A stretch of DNA of 31,888 nt from Blattamonas nauphoetae (taxonomy: Eukaryota; Preaxostyla; Oxymonadida): positions 1-31,888 of the forward strand of contig JARBJD010000576.1 in the NCBI GenBank assembly GCA_033064195.1, given 5' to 3'. The stretch's first letter is position 1; the number at the start of each line of letters is the position of its first letter. The notes under the pieces were generated by a model. It had not been told where the DNA came from, made no database searches, and was given only the letters and a program-made list of their open reading frames with translations. The translations under genes were made by a program, and so were the position numbers. Below, in pieces: positions 9,237 to 19,400 of the stretch.

Positions 9237-11675
9237 CTATGAGTCGTTGAGTTGGTCGTCTGTGTCTTGGTCATTGATGGAGGATTTCTTGAGGAGCTCA
9301 GCATATTTGGGATCGATGAAGTAGCAGTATGTTTGTTTGCTATCAATGCGTTTTTGTTTGACTGTGCAATGCTCATGGAGGTCCATCTGGAATGTCTTGA
9401 GTTTCTTATAGTGATCTGGCATTAGTTCAGAGGCATAGGAACGTGGCATTCCTTGTTCTAATTCATGGAGGTGTTTGAGGCAGAAGTCTCCTATTGCTGA
9501 TCGAGACACTTCTTGGAGAATATATCGAGCATTAGTGTTTGGTAATTGCCTTGGGTTGAAGTCATTGATGGGTCTTTGATTGAAGTAGGTCAATAGGTGC
9601 GAGTAAAAATCAGGAGTGAAGGAGCGGATGAGGTGTAGGAAATAGCTGGAATCATCCTTGCGTTTATTGGAGACTTTGCAGACACAATAGCGTCTATCAT
9701 CGACTTCAATCTTGACTGGATATGCGTTGTTTGTGCAGAAGATCAGATTGGCAACATTCTCAGCGTCACGACGAGCGATTCCCTTTTCATTAGCTCTGAA
9801 GCTAGTGTCGGAAATTATTGATTTGAGGGCGTCAAAGTTCGACATTCTTTCTTCACCAGCGTTCTTCAATTCATTACAGACGATCAGCATTTTGCCTTCA
9901 ATTACTGTGTTGAATGTTCCGCAGAGTTCTTGAATGTCAGTGATATTTGGAGCAGAGTATCCTCGCATTATTTCACAGAGCACATTAGTCCAGACATTTT
10001 TGCCAATTCCTTGCATTCCCTTCAAGATAATGACTGACGCTGTTTTCTGACCAGGATTCTGAATCACGAATGATATCCAGTTGATAATGAAGTTATACAA
10101 TTCTTCATTATTGTCTGAAATTATCTCTTTGGTGAAATCTAAGAATGGTTGAATCAGATCAGTGTTTGGTTCACTAACGAATGGATATTTGTATCCTTGG
10201 AATAGTGAGAACATCTGCGGATTATCGCTCATGAATCGAATGCCGTTGACCATGAATAGATTGCGATTATTCTCGAATGTTGATTGACACGTGATCGTTC
10301 TACACTTCTTTGGATCTTCGCTTGGAATGGTCACTTTAATTGATTTCAATAATCTCAAGACGTTACCTTCTTTCTGAACATTGACACGATAGCAGAGATC
10401 AAGAGAACTGTACTCTTTCACAATGCATAGCAATGATACTTCAATACATCGAAGAACTTTCAATAGATCTCTTAGCACTTCTGTCTCTGATTTGTAGTCT
10501 TTGTTTGTTGCCTTTTTCCTTATTGTAGAGAAGTCAAATGGAGACAGCAGATCGATCTTTTCATCGAATGAATTCTTCGTTATTGATTGCTCATTAGTGG
10601 GTTCATTGGAGAGATTATCATTGACTGGTTTGTCATTAGAATCAACTTCAAGACTGTCAAAGAAATCAGAGACATCGTAGTCAGTGAGAGGAAGAAGGAG
10701 TTCATCATTATAGTACTTTTCATTATGGATTTTAATGATTTTAATGAGGACTCCAGGATGGGTAACATTCGATGCGTATCGTATTCTCTGTGCTTCCCAA
10801 TTCTTCTCTGCATTTTCAGTTAAAGTGTTATTGTCATAGATGTCTTTGTATGTTTGTTCGAGCATCTCGTCTGTAAATCCATTGATGTGTCTCAGAGAAT
10901 TAATGCCTGCAAATAATGGCAACAAGGAGACTTCCTCTTCCACTGATCTCGATCCAGAATCGTTGTGAATCACTAGTCCTTTCAGTCCATTTCTGATTAA
11001 ATCAGCTTGGGCTAAAGTGTACTGTTGAATGGAATCCTCGTCGAAAGAAGGAGCTTCTGGACTTTCAATTTTGGTCTGGTTCACTGATGGTTTCGCTGAT
11101 GGCTTCTTCTCTGTTGGAGTGGGCTTTAATGAAATACCCAGACTAGATAATACATCTGACAATGATGATAGGATAAAGAGTTCGTCAAAGTCATTAATGG
11201 TCTTGTATGATTGGATTTTATTAGTGCCTTCCACTTTCCTTTGGACTTTGGATTTCGGTTGCACTATCCAGCGCAGAGATGAGTCTACACAGGCGAATAA
11301 ATCCACATCGTATTGGTCAGTTTTCTTCACCTTCACCATTGAGTTTTTCTCCAGTTTGTAGCCGTTAATATCGCAGTATATATGAAGACCCCCTGATCCA
11401 GTCACTACTAATCCGACATCATTGGGTAATACATTTAACACAGATGTTCGGATTTGGTTCTTGGTTTCTTCATCAGCATCCTTATCCAAGATGTCAATAT
11501 CCACGACTGCTAGGTTGGTCACATGTGCAAGATTTATTGCTGTTCCTGTTCGTTTATGACCAGCACTCTCAGATGATATACCATCGTTGTATTTCTTATA
11601 GTCGAACAATGGGACTTTATGAGGTCTCAAACGATCAGACAATGAATGAATTTCGTCAGGAAGATTATTGAACAT
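9237..11675 (-). CDS. Primase-helicase: AEP-like primase plus SF3 helicase
   Basis: The 812-residue product has two parts. The N-terminal part looks like an archaeo-eukaryotic (prim-pol type) primase: VVDIDILD near residues 53-60, the GSGGLHIYCDING motif near 95-107, then VDLFA and RWIVQPKSKV, the usual order of catalytic motifs. The C-terminal part is a superfamily 3 helicase of the virus D5 type. It has a Walker A (KGMQGIGKN, about 553-561), a Walker B with a following acidic residue (KMLIVCNEL, about 592-600), a sensor asparagine stretch (LIFCTNN, about 640-646) and VDDRRYCV. Such proteins start and unwind DNA during replication in large DNA viruses, virophage-like viruses and some Polinton-like viruses. 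Canonical Polintons use protein priming and normally lack one. The main element also lacks one. The frame looks whole. It lies between the minisatellite and the iteron-like satellite. Ownership by the left fragment or by a separate replicon is unresolved. Confidence 0.85.
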   Translation of the reverse strand: MFNNLPDEIHSLSDRLRPHKVPLFDYKKYNDGISSESAGHKRTGTAINLAHVTNLAVVDIDILDKDADEETKNQIRTSVLNVLPNDVGLVVTGSGGLHIYCDINGYKLEKNSMVKVKKTDQYDVDLFACVDSSLRWIVQPKSKVQRKVEGTNKIQSYKTINDFDELFILSSLSDVLSSLGISLKPTPTEKKPSAKPSVNQTKIESPEAPSFDEDSIQQYTLAQADLIRNGLKGLVIHNDSGSRSVEEEVSLLPLFAGINSLRHINGFTDEMLEQTYKDIYDNNTLTENAEKNWEAQRIRYASNVTHPGVLIKIIKIHNEKYYNDELLLPLTDYDVSDFFDSLEVDSNDKPVNDNLSNEPTNEQSITKNSFDEKIDLLSPFDFSTIRKKATNKDYKSETEVLRDLLKVLRCIEVSLLCIVKEYSSLDLCYRVNVQKEGNVLRLLKSIKVTIPSEDPKKCRTITCQSTFENNRNLFMVNGIRFMSDNPQMFSLFQGYKYPFVSEPNTDLIQPFLDFTKEIISDNNEELYNFIINWISFVIQNPGQKTASVIILKGMQGIGKNVWTNVLCEIMRGYSAPNITDIQELCGTFNTVIEGKMLIVCNELKNAGEERMSNFDALKSIISDTSFRANEKGIARRDAENVANLIFCTNNAYPVKIEVDDRRYCVCKVSNKRKDDSSYFLHLIRSFTPDFYSHLLTYFNQRPINDFNPRQLPNTNARYILQEVSRSAIGDFCLKHLHELEQGMPRSYASELMPDHYKKLKTFQMDLHEHCTVKQKRIDSKQTYCYFIDPKYAELLKKSSINDQDTDDQLNDS

Positions 11676-11790
11676 TGCTTCAATTTCTGAGTCGAAATCA
11701 TTATCGAAATCGTCCTTGAGAGAGTTCTTTATTTGTGCATCTTTTCCTTGAATTCAAATCTTACAATTTGTAATGCCATTCTTTCTAAGG

Positions 11791-11803
11791 AGATAAAAAT
11801 TCG
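11791..11803 (-). promoter_or_regulatory. T-rich box upstream of the primase-helicase
   Basis: On the minus strand this reads CGAATTTTTATCTCC. It matches the box found before the Polinton genes but lies about 120 bases before the ATG at 11675, further than usual. The shared box is a weak hint that this gene is transcribed by the same machinery as the Polinton genes. Confidence 0.35.
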
Positions 11804-11917
11804 ATTTATAAAAAGTTCTGCGTTTATTTTTCTGAGACCCATAATTTTCTGTGTTCTCGATTGACAGTAGTCCAAAATGGAGTCATTATCCGACACAATT
11901 GACAGAGCTCATTAGTG

Positions 11918-12186
11918 CGAGGATATCGTGCTTATTCTCCGATCAGGAAATGTCACTGTGTCACTGGGTAATTGAAATTTTATTTTGGATTTCATTTTGA
12001 AAAGTCCACGTGCGAGTCTTATTTCGATTGAAATCATCAGTCCTATTACCCAGTGACAGTACCCATTGACACCCCACTGGCTCGAGGATATCGTGCTTAT
12101 TCTCCGATCAGGAAATGTCACTGTGTCACTGGGTAATTGGAATTTTTATTTTGGATTTCATTTTGAAAAGTCCACGTACGATCTTT
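11918..12186 (-). repeat. Two direct copies of a ~100-bp arm, inverted to the satellite array
   Basis: Copies at 11918-12017 and 12081-12186 (offset 165) share CGAGGATATCGTGCTTATTC, the GGAAATGTCACTGTGTCACT motif and the GAAAAGTCCACGT end. They are reverse complements of the end of each 519-bp unit downstream, for example 14302-14405. The satellite region is therefore flanked on its left by inverted arms. Paired with any array unit, they could form a large stem with 1.1-2.7 kb between the arms. Confidence 0.75.
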
Positions 12187-12839
12187 TTTCCGCATTGATT
12201 CTCCGAGACGATTGACATTAGTTCAAAACATTGATGCCTTAATCATTATCTCCAGAGCTCCACGAGTGAGCAGGACCCTTCAGAATGCACCTGGAGGATG
12301 TAGACACTATCCCCATGCATCACTGACGTTTATAGGTTTTTCTGGGCAATGGTCGTTTTGACATTTTGGAGCTCCCTATACATAGAAATTAAAAATTGGA
12401 AAAGTACTTTGGAATTGTTTAATTTTCGATTCTTTTAATACTGCTCCAGCGTCTGTCTCCGGAAATAAGTGTTTATCATTGATGGTATATTACAAATAAA
12501 TGATTGTTTTTCTTCTTGGGCATTGGGATTTTTCATTTTGCATTCTAAGGTTATGGACCTGAAATGTTCGAAAAAGTGAAGTGTTCCAGATCGTCTTCAT
12601 TCGTTCTGATAAAGTCAATGTTGATCTTCTGAATTCATTGGTGCAAGAATTATTGGAATCTGACGTCTCTGTGAGGAGTTGTGGGTGATCTAAGGCTAAA
12701 ATGTGGTCAAAATTAGTGATTTTTCAAAGTTGCTGAGAACCTCAATGTTAGTGATATTTTCGATGATATTTCATAATTTGATGTCAAAATGATTTCTAGC
12801 TGTTGGCGAGGATTTACATTGAGAGAATCTTTGTGGATT
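12187..12839. other. Spacer inside the satellite region, no gene seen
   Basis: This is AT-rich, largely unique DNA between the inverted arms and the ATTGACA array. No open frame with recognisable content is present. No terminal repeat or T-rich box with a following ATG was found. Confidence 0.4.
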
Positions 12840-14918
12840 TGGATTTTAATGGAACAATTTTCTTGATATTTCCCATTGACAGATTGACAGAAAGTGACTT
12901 GAACAGTGACCTTATCATTCATGAGATATGCTCTACTGTTGGCTCACTGATGATCTATTACAATCTTCACAAAAATAATTGGAATTTGACTTTTATGGAA
13001 CAATTTTCTTGATATTTCCCATTGACACATTGACAAAGATATTCAGAAGGATTGTAATATTCATTAATGTGAAGGCATTAGATATTTGCTCACAGCTGAT
13101 CTATTCCAGTTCTCATTGATTTATTTAGAATATGACTTTAATGGAACAACTTTTTGATTCTACTGATTGACACATTGACGACAGTAACACTATTGAAGAG
13201 ACAATAACACCATGCACTCATGAGCTCCGTCAATCGTCTCGGAAAAGTATGCCCAAAATGATCGTACGTGGACTTTTCAAAAATGAAATCCAAAATAAAA
13301 ATCCCAAATACCCATTGACACATTGACATTTCCTGATCAGAGAATAGACATTAATTCATCAGTCCTCATGGGTGTCAATGGGTGCTGTCACTGGGTTATA
13401 AGACTGAGCATTGTGGATGACTTTAGTGTGAATAGCTGATGTGCTGACATATCCTTAGCTCACTGAAGATATATTACATTCTTTATTGATTCATTTGAAT
13501 TTGACTTTGATGGAACAATTTTCTTGATATTTCCTATTGACAGATTGACAAAGATTGTGAAGGAATGTATCTATGCAGTAATGTGAAGGCATAAGAGATT
13601 TGCTCACAGCTGATATATTACAGTTAATCAATGATTTATTTAGAATTTGACTTTAATGGAACAACTTTTGATTCTACTCATTGACAGATTGACAGGAATA
13701 GCATTAATGAAGAGATATTAATTGCTTGAGCTAGTTGGATGTCAGTAGTGTCAATCGTCTCGGAAAAAGTAAGCCCAAAAATGATCGTACGTGGACTTTT
13801 CAAAAATGAAATCCAAAATAAAAATCCCAATTACCCATTGACACATTGACATTTCCTGATTGATGAATAAGCATTAATTCCTCGAGCCACTGGGGTGTCA
13901 CTGGGTGCTGTCACTGGGTTATAAGACTGAGCAAATGGGATGTCATTAGTGCGAATCATTGATGTGCTGATCTATCCTTCGCTCATTGCTGGAATATTAC
14001 AGTCTTGTTGATTTATTATGAATTTGACATGAATGGAACAATTTTCTTGATATTTCCTATTGACAGACTGACAGAAAGTGAGAAAGAATGTATCTATTCA
14101 TTTATGTGAAGGTGCTTTTGAACATTGCTCACAGCAGATATATTACATTTGATGATGAAAAAATTGAAAATTGAAAATGATGGAACAACTTTTTTGATTC
14201 TACTCATTGACAGATTGACATGAAGAGCATAAATGAAGAGACTTTAATTCTAAGCACTAGTGAGCTCCGTCAATTGTCTCGGAAAAAGTAAGCCCAAAAA
14301 AGATCGTACGTGGACTTTTCAAAAATGAAATCCAAAATAAAAATCTCAATTACCCATTGACACATTGACATTTCCTGATCGGAGAATAGACATAAATTCC
14401 TCGAGCCACTGGGGTGTCACTGGGTGCTGTCACTGGGTTATAAGACTGAGCAAATGGGATGTCATTAGTGCGAATCATTGATGTGCTGATCTATCCTTCG
14501 CTCATTGCTGGAATATTACAGTCTTGTTGATTTATTATGAATTTGACATGAATGGAACAATTTTCTTGATATTTCCTATTGACAGACTGACAGAAAGTGA
14601 GAAAGAATGTATCTATTCATTTATGTGAAGGTGCTTTTGAACATTGCTCACAGCAGATATATTACATTTGATGATGAAAAAATTGAAAATTGAAAATGAT
14701 GGAACAACTTTTTTGATTCTACTCATTGACAGATTGACATGAAGAGCATAAATGAAGAGACTTTAATTCTAAGCACTAGTGAGCTCCGTCAATTGTCTCG
14801 GAAAAAGTAAGCCCAAAAAAGATCGTACGTGGACTTTTCAAAAATGAAATCCAAAATAAAAATCTCAATTACCCATTGACACATTGACATTTCCTGATCG
14901 GAGAATAGACATAAATTC
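12840..14918. repeat. 519-bp satellite array with paired ATTGACA iteron-like motifs
   Basis: Two near-identical 519-bp units lie at 13881-14399 and 14400-14918. More degenerate units lie at about 13358-13880 and 12840-13357. Each unit has three doublets of the form ATTGACA-N-ATTGACA (with one variant GACTGACA), spaced roughly 145-155 bases apart. They start at 12875, 13021, 13166, 13314, 13536, 13680, 13837, 14059, 14206, 14356, 14578, 14725 and 14875. Each unit begins with CTCGAGCCACTGGGGTGTCA (or a decayed form of it) and a GTGCTGTCACTGGGTTAT stretch, and ends with ATTACCCATTGACACATTGA. The two edges are therefore imperfect inverted repeats of each other. The first 45 or so bases equal the outer tip of the Polinton terminal repeat. 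The small open frames here are not genes. Confidence 0.85.
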
Positions 14919-15117
14919 CTCGAGCCACTGAGGTGTCACTGGGTGCTGTCACTGGGTTATCGGATTGAGTATTGTGAATGAAAGAGTGCACCATTGACGA
15001 AGTCATTAATGAACTTCAGAATCCTTGGATTTATCAAAAATAAATAAAAATAGAGACTGAGATTTTTGTTGAATTGTATATAATCACTAATGACTGAGAC
15101 ACTTGTGAAGTTGCATT
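14914..15117 (+). repeat. Left inverted terminal repeat of the Polinton
   Basis: It starts AATTCCTCGAGCCACTGAGG and ends GAAGTTGCATT, and is the reverse complement of 30237-30439. By eye the only difference is one A in a poly-A run. The outer 45 or so bases also occur in every unit of the adjoining satellite, so the true outer boundary cannot be fixed exactly. The integrase stop codon lies about 12 bases inside the inner edge. Confidence 0.85.
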
Positions 15118-15129
15118 ATTGATTAGTAC

Positions 15130-16422
15130 TCAACGGAGATTGAACTTATTCCTGACCTGAGGCGTTAGAGTATTGACAGAATCGGCTATCTTTTCGGTGA
15201 AGTGAATAGGAATGTCTACAACACGAATGTCTTGAAATTGTTGAAGCAATTGACAGCGAACATTGCCATTGACATAAGACAGAAATGTCGCCAATTTATT
15301 GAACTGTCGTCTGCGTTTCTCGAAAGCGTGTTGAGTCTTTGACAAATCCAAATGAATCTGAAGCACATTGCCAGGTTGATAATCCCATAATCCATTCCTG
15401 TTCTGAGTTCTCTTGACTTGCTTCAATTTGTCTTGCTTTCGTTGGATATATGCCCATTCGAGTTCAGCATCTCGTTCAACCTCAACTGGAGTCACAATAT
15501 TTCGAAATGCCTTGTGAGGAGTCAGATTGTAATAATCCACGAACTGCTGCATTGCATCATTGTCACACATCTGAGTCACATTGCCACGAAAAGCATCTCT
15601 GAATGTCCGAATCATTCGATCAACAACTCTATTTTTATTAGTGAATGGAGATGATGAAAAGAAGAACTGAATGTCATTCCTTTGGAGGAAATCACTGATG
15701 CGATTGTTATTCCATCCCGATTCTGCATCTCCACGAATGTGTTCAACCTCAACTGTCTGAATCAACTGCTGAAGAGCATTTTGGATTACTACATCATTCC
15801 TCGACGCTATTTTGATCATCACAAGATACTTGGTATTCATATTCACACACACGAGATAGTACTGTGGAATTGATTGAGGATTAGTCTTGAGAACCATGAT
15901 GTCAATTTCCCATGAATGTCGATACGGAGAGAATGATGGACGTTGAAGAAACAATCGATTCTTTGGATTATGATCAGTCACAAACGTATTCTGATCTGGA
16001 ACTGGAACTGTTGGATTCACTTGATGAAACACTTTTGTTTTTGACTTGAATGGATAGTCAATTTGTTGTGGAATCCGTGGAGCTGGCGCATTGATTCTCG
16101 CTGCTGGATTGAACACTCTCATTCTTCGCAAATCTGCCTCAAATACTTGATCTGGATGATTGACGCGAAACAAATCAAAGTACGAATTGTATAACTCAGA
16201 TATTGTCTTGCCTCCAAACTTGAGAATACGATCTTGTTTTGCTATATCTGACAATTGCTGTTGAGTGAACAGATACTGATGAAGAATACGAGAGTAGAGT
16301 TGCAGATTTGTCTTGAGTCCATTCTCTTCTGAACATTGTTGAATAACTCTTGTTGCATGTCGTTTCTGTTTTGCTACTTCCCATGATGGAACATTTTTGA
16401 ATATTGAATCTACTGTTGGCAT
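15130..16422 (-). CDS. Retroviral-type (Polinton) integrase
   Basis: The 430-residue product inserts the linear element DNA into the host chromosome. An N-terminal helical region of about 150 residues precedes the RNase H-fold catalytic core. In the core, the first acidic site is in SWEIDIMVL (about 170), the second in EHIRGDAESGWNN (about 228-240), and the third region is NRVVDRMIRTFRDAF (about 263-277), followed by FVDYYNLTPHKA, the usual core ending. The C-terminal part (YQPGNVLQIHLDLSK, then KRRRQFNKLATFLSYV) resembles the SH3-like tail of Trichomonas Maverick integrases. I see no chromodomain. The gene lies immediately inside the left terminal repeat and points toward it, the usual Polinton position. 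A T-rich box (16431-16442) sits just before the chosen ATG. Confidence 0.9.
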   Translation of the reverse strand: MPTVDSIFKNVPSWEVAKQKRHATRVIQQCSEENGLKTNLQLYSRILHQYLFTQQQLSDIAKQDRILKFGGKTISELYNSYFDLFRVNHPDQVFEADLRRMRVFNPAARINAPAPRIPQQIDYPFKSKTKVFHQVNPTVPVPDQNTFVTDHNPKNRLFLQRPSFSPYRHSWEIDIMVLKTNPQSIPQYYLVCVNMNTKYLVMIKIASRNDVVIQNALQQLIQTVEVEHIRGDAESGWNNNRISDFLQRNDIQFFFSSSPFTNKNRVVDRMIRTFRDAFRGNVTQMCDNDAMQQFVDYYNLTPHKAFRNIVTPVEVERDAELEWAYIQRKQDKLKQVKRTQNRNGLWDYQPGNVLQIHLDLSKTQHAFEKRRRQFNKLATFLSYVNGNVRCQLLQQFQDIRVVDIPIHFTEKIADSVNTLTPQVRNKFNLR

Positions 16423-16430
16423 TTAATGGA

Positions 16431-16442
16431 CATAAAAATTAC
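16431..16442 (-). promoter_or_regulatory. T-rich box before the integrase
   Basis: On the minus strand it reads GTAATTTTTATGTCC, followed within about 10 bases by the integrase ATG. It is the same class of box as before the other genes. Confidence 0.5.
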
Positions 16443-16448
16443 TTATAC

Positions 16449-19400
16449 TCAGTAGAGATAGTCCTCTCTGTTCAATCCATCAATGAATGGAGCACATGAA
16501 CCATTCGGAAGCACCATCATCTTTGTGTGAATTGATGTCAATGCATTCTTTTTCACCAGGACTGTCACCATTGAATCTTCCTTCATTTGAAAGTTCACAT
16601 TCTCTCCTTCAATCGGTTGTTTTGTCTCATTTGCTTTGATGAATTGTGATTGATCCAGATGTGAATTCCGGGCTAGTGAGATACCTTTAATGGCTTTGTG
16701 CACTGGTGTATTTTTCTCACTGATGAAGTAACATTTTGGTGACAGAGCAATCATGAAATCACCTTCTTTCTCCACTGACAATCCCAGAAGTTTCTTCCTC
16801 GATTTGATTCCACACTTTGGATTTGGCAACCATTGAAACACATTCTTATCGTGGAACTGTTGATTTGAGACAATAGCTGATAAACCTTGATGACAGTCTT
16901 TATTTTGATCACCTGCAATAGCGATTGACAACGAATCTGTGTCACAATAGATGAAATGAAACTTCTGTTCATCACAACACTTGGTGAGAAAATTATTGTA
17001 GAAATTGAAGAACCAATACTTGGCATTCTCTAGTGTAAAGAACGCTGATTGAAGTGCAGTTTTGCATTTGAATTTCTTGGGTTTCACATCGACTAAATAC
17101 AAATCTTTACCAATCTGATCTGTCGACAGAAAATCAGGATACAAGTGCTTCAGAAATGTCTGTTCTCGATTCAACAAATATGATCTTTTGTATTTTTCAG
17201 TATTGAGTGAATCATAACCGTAGCATGAATTGAGGATTAGTTTACAGAACTTTTCCATCCCAGTGTTTCCAGCCTCGATTGCAGCGATTCGACGTTGAAT
17301 CATTGATGTTATGAATCCATTGAATGCAGTGTTCTTCTCGAAGACAGCCATCTCAGACACATCATCGATTTCAAAAGCACAATCATCAATAAGGAACCAC
17401 AAGTCGTATGAATTGAACACTCGGTACTCACCAAAAGTGGACAACAGTTGTGTGACTTTCTTCTCTGATTTCCCTTCTGGAACTCCACAATTCCTCATTG
17501 CTTCAAGAGTGTCTTTAGAACACATCTGATCTGGTCTGATATTGATTGTCTGAACAATGGGAGGTATATTGATGAAATCATTTATTCTGTCCTCTCGAAT
17601 GTGTCCTTTCACTTTGACTGCGAACAGATCTTTCCTTTCTTTGATGATTTTTAACATGACTTCCTTCTTTGTCGTGTAGAATTTGACGCTTCCTGGCATA
17701 TACATTCTGTTGTTTGTATATTTAACAGCCTTGTGTGGAACTGATGCGGAGACACTTGGATACAGGGAATTATTGTCAAGACAGAGGATGTGAGTCATTA
17801 AGGTTCCAGTATCTTTGTCAATCACTTTTTTATTTGCACTATCGTATTCGAAACGATGGATAGTGTCAATTCCTGATCGATTCAATCTGTGCATAACATT
17901 AGACAAACCACCAGTGATTCCACTCCTCAAAAGCCTGTACACTCTTTCATCAGTTAATGTCATTTGAAGCTTGTGAATTTGAGCATATTGGCGCAGTTTA
18001 ATCTTGAGTTTCGTCAGGTGTTCATCTCTATTGGATTTAACGACGTTACAGTACACGCAGCATGGTTGACAATTCTCTTTTGTGTGAGATGGTGAGCAGT
18101 CAATTCGATCGAGAGTCGGTTGATTCTGATGCGTAAATGAAGCTCCACAAATGGCACATCCTTTCTTGATCAATTCAGTCATCCATTCATAGTCATTGTC
18201 ATTCACATTTTGAGAAGAATCACGATCGGCTCTCTCATCCTGGTATTCATAATTCTTCACCATATATTTCCATTTCGCTAATGTCAAATCATAAGCTTTC
18301 TCATAAGTTTTGACGACATAAGTTGCATTGATATCGAAGTCTGCATATGGTGGTGAATCAGAATAGAGCGACGGAAAGTATGTCGACATATTTCGTAAGT
18401 TCACTGCTGCTGCTGGACATGAAACAAACTGCAACATATCGACTCTCCCTGCTGCAAACCATTGAATCAATTTCTGTATTAGATCAATCATAATTAGTGT
18501 GTCGTTGATGTTATAGTTCTTCAGATATTCTCTTCTTGTACTGAATCTCTTGGCATCTTCAACATAGTCAGAGTACGAAAGATCTTTCAACAATGATTCG
18601 TTTTTCACATGCGAATAGAACGCATCTTCTGGAAACGGTTCTGCTTTATTCAGTTCTTCTTCAACATTAGTGATATTGATCGCTTCGTATGGAAATATGC
18701 CTTTTGAATCAGTTCCATCACCAAAGTCCTGCACAAATGATTTCAATGATTGTGGCGATACAAAATTCATTGCATCAAGGAATCTCAATGATACCTGGAG
18801 TTTCTTATGACGAACCACGAGCTGTTTCGGACACTTTGCAGATCCAAGAGGTGGTTCATAGATGCTCCATTGCGTGAAATGCAGTGCATTCATGATCACT
18901 GGAAGATCGAAGTTTGCACTATTCCAACCCATTACTGTGACATACTTATTTGATGGTATTTCTGGATCTGAGTACTGTTGATATTTTTGGATTCTCAGTG
19001 CTTCTGTGAACATATCATTTATGATGAAATGTATAAAGCCAATATTGTGTGATTGCTTTTGAATCTTCTCTTTGGTCAAATCAGCATCGATTAATCCAGC
19101 TTTGAGACACATTTTGATCCATTCTTCTTCATTGTCTTTCATTGATTCGAAACTCTTGTCAAGATACACTGATTTTCTACCACTATTGTCATATGAACAT
19201 TCGAGTCTATTTACATCTTTCCTTGTTTGTGAATATGGAAGTGAAGAAGAAAATGCTAATGAATACAGGTGATGTTTGTTCAGAACTGTACTCTTTTCTT
19301 GTGTGTTTTCAGATTGAGGAAGATCCATTGAAAATTCGCCAATGATTGTTTCAATATCGAATGTCAAGAACTGATCTGTGTATTTGTATTCGTTCATCCT

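Noticed and set aside
4131-11675. A second complete element on the left with its own terminal repeats
   Set aside because: No sequence matching the terminal repeat was found near 4000-4130, and no polymerase, integrase or ATPase is present. Only a partial block plus a primase-helicase of uncertain ownership is supported.
11912-12121. 69-residue frame with a repeated MTFPDRRISTISS motif
   Set aside because: The repeated peptide simply reflects the two direct copies of the satellite arm.
12713-13329. Small open frames within the ATTGACA array
   Set aside because: They are made of repeated DNA words, differ between units, and have no start context.
12840-14918. CRISPR-like array
   Set aside because: Repeat spacing is about 145-155 bases within 519-bp tandem units, and the intervening DNA is itself repeated, unlike unique spacers of uniform short length.
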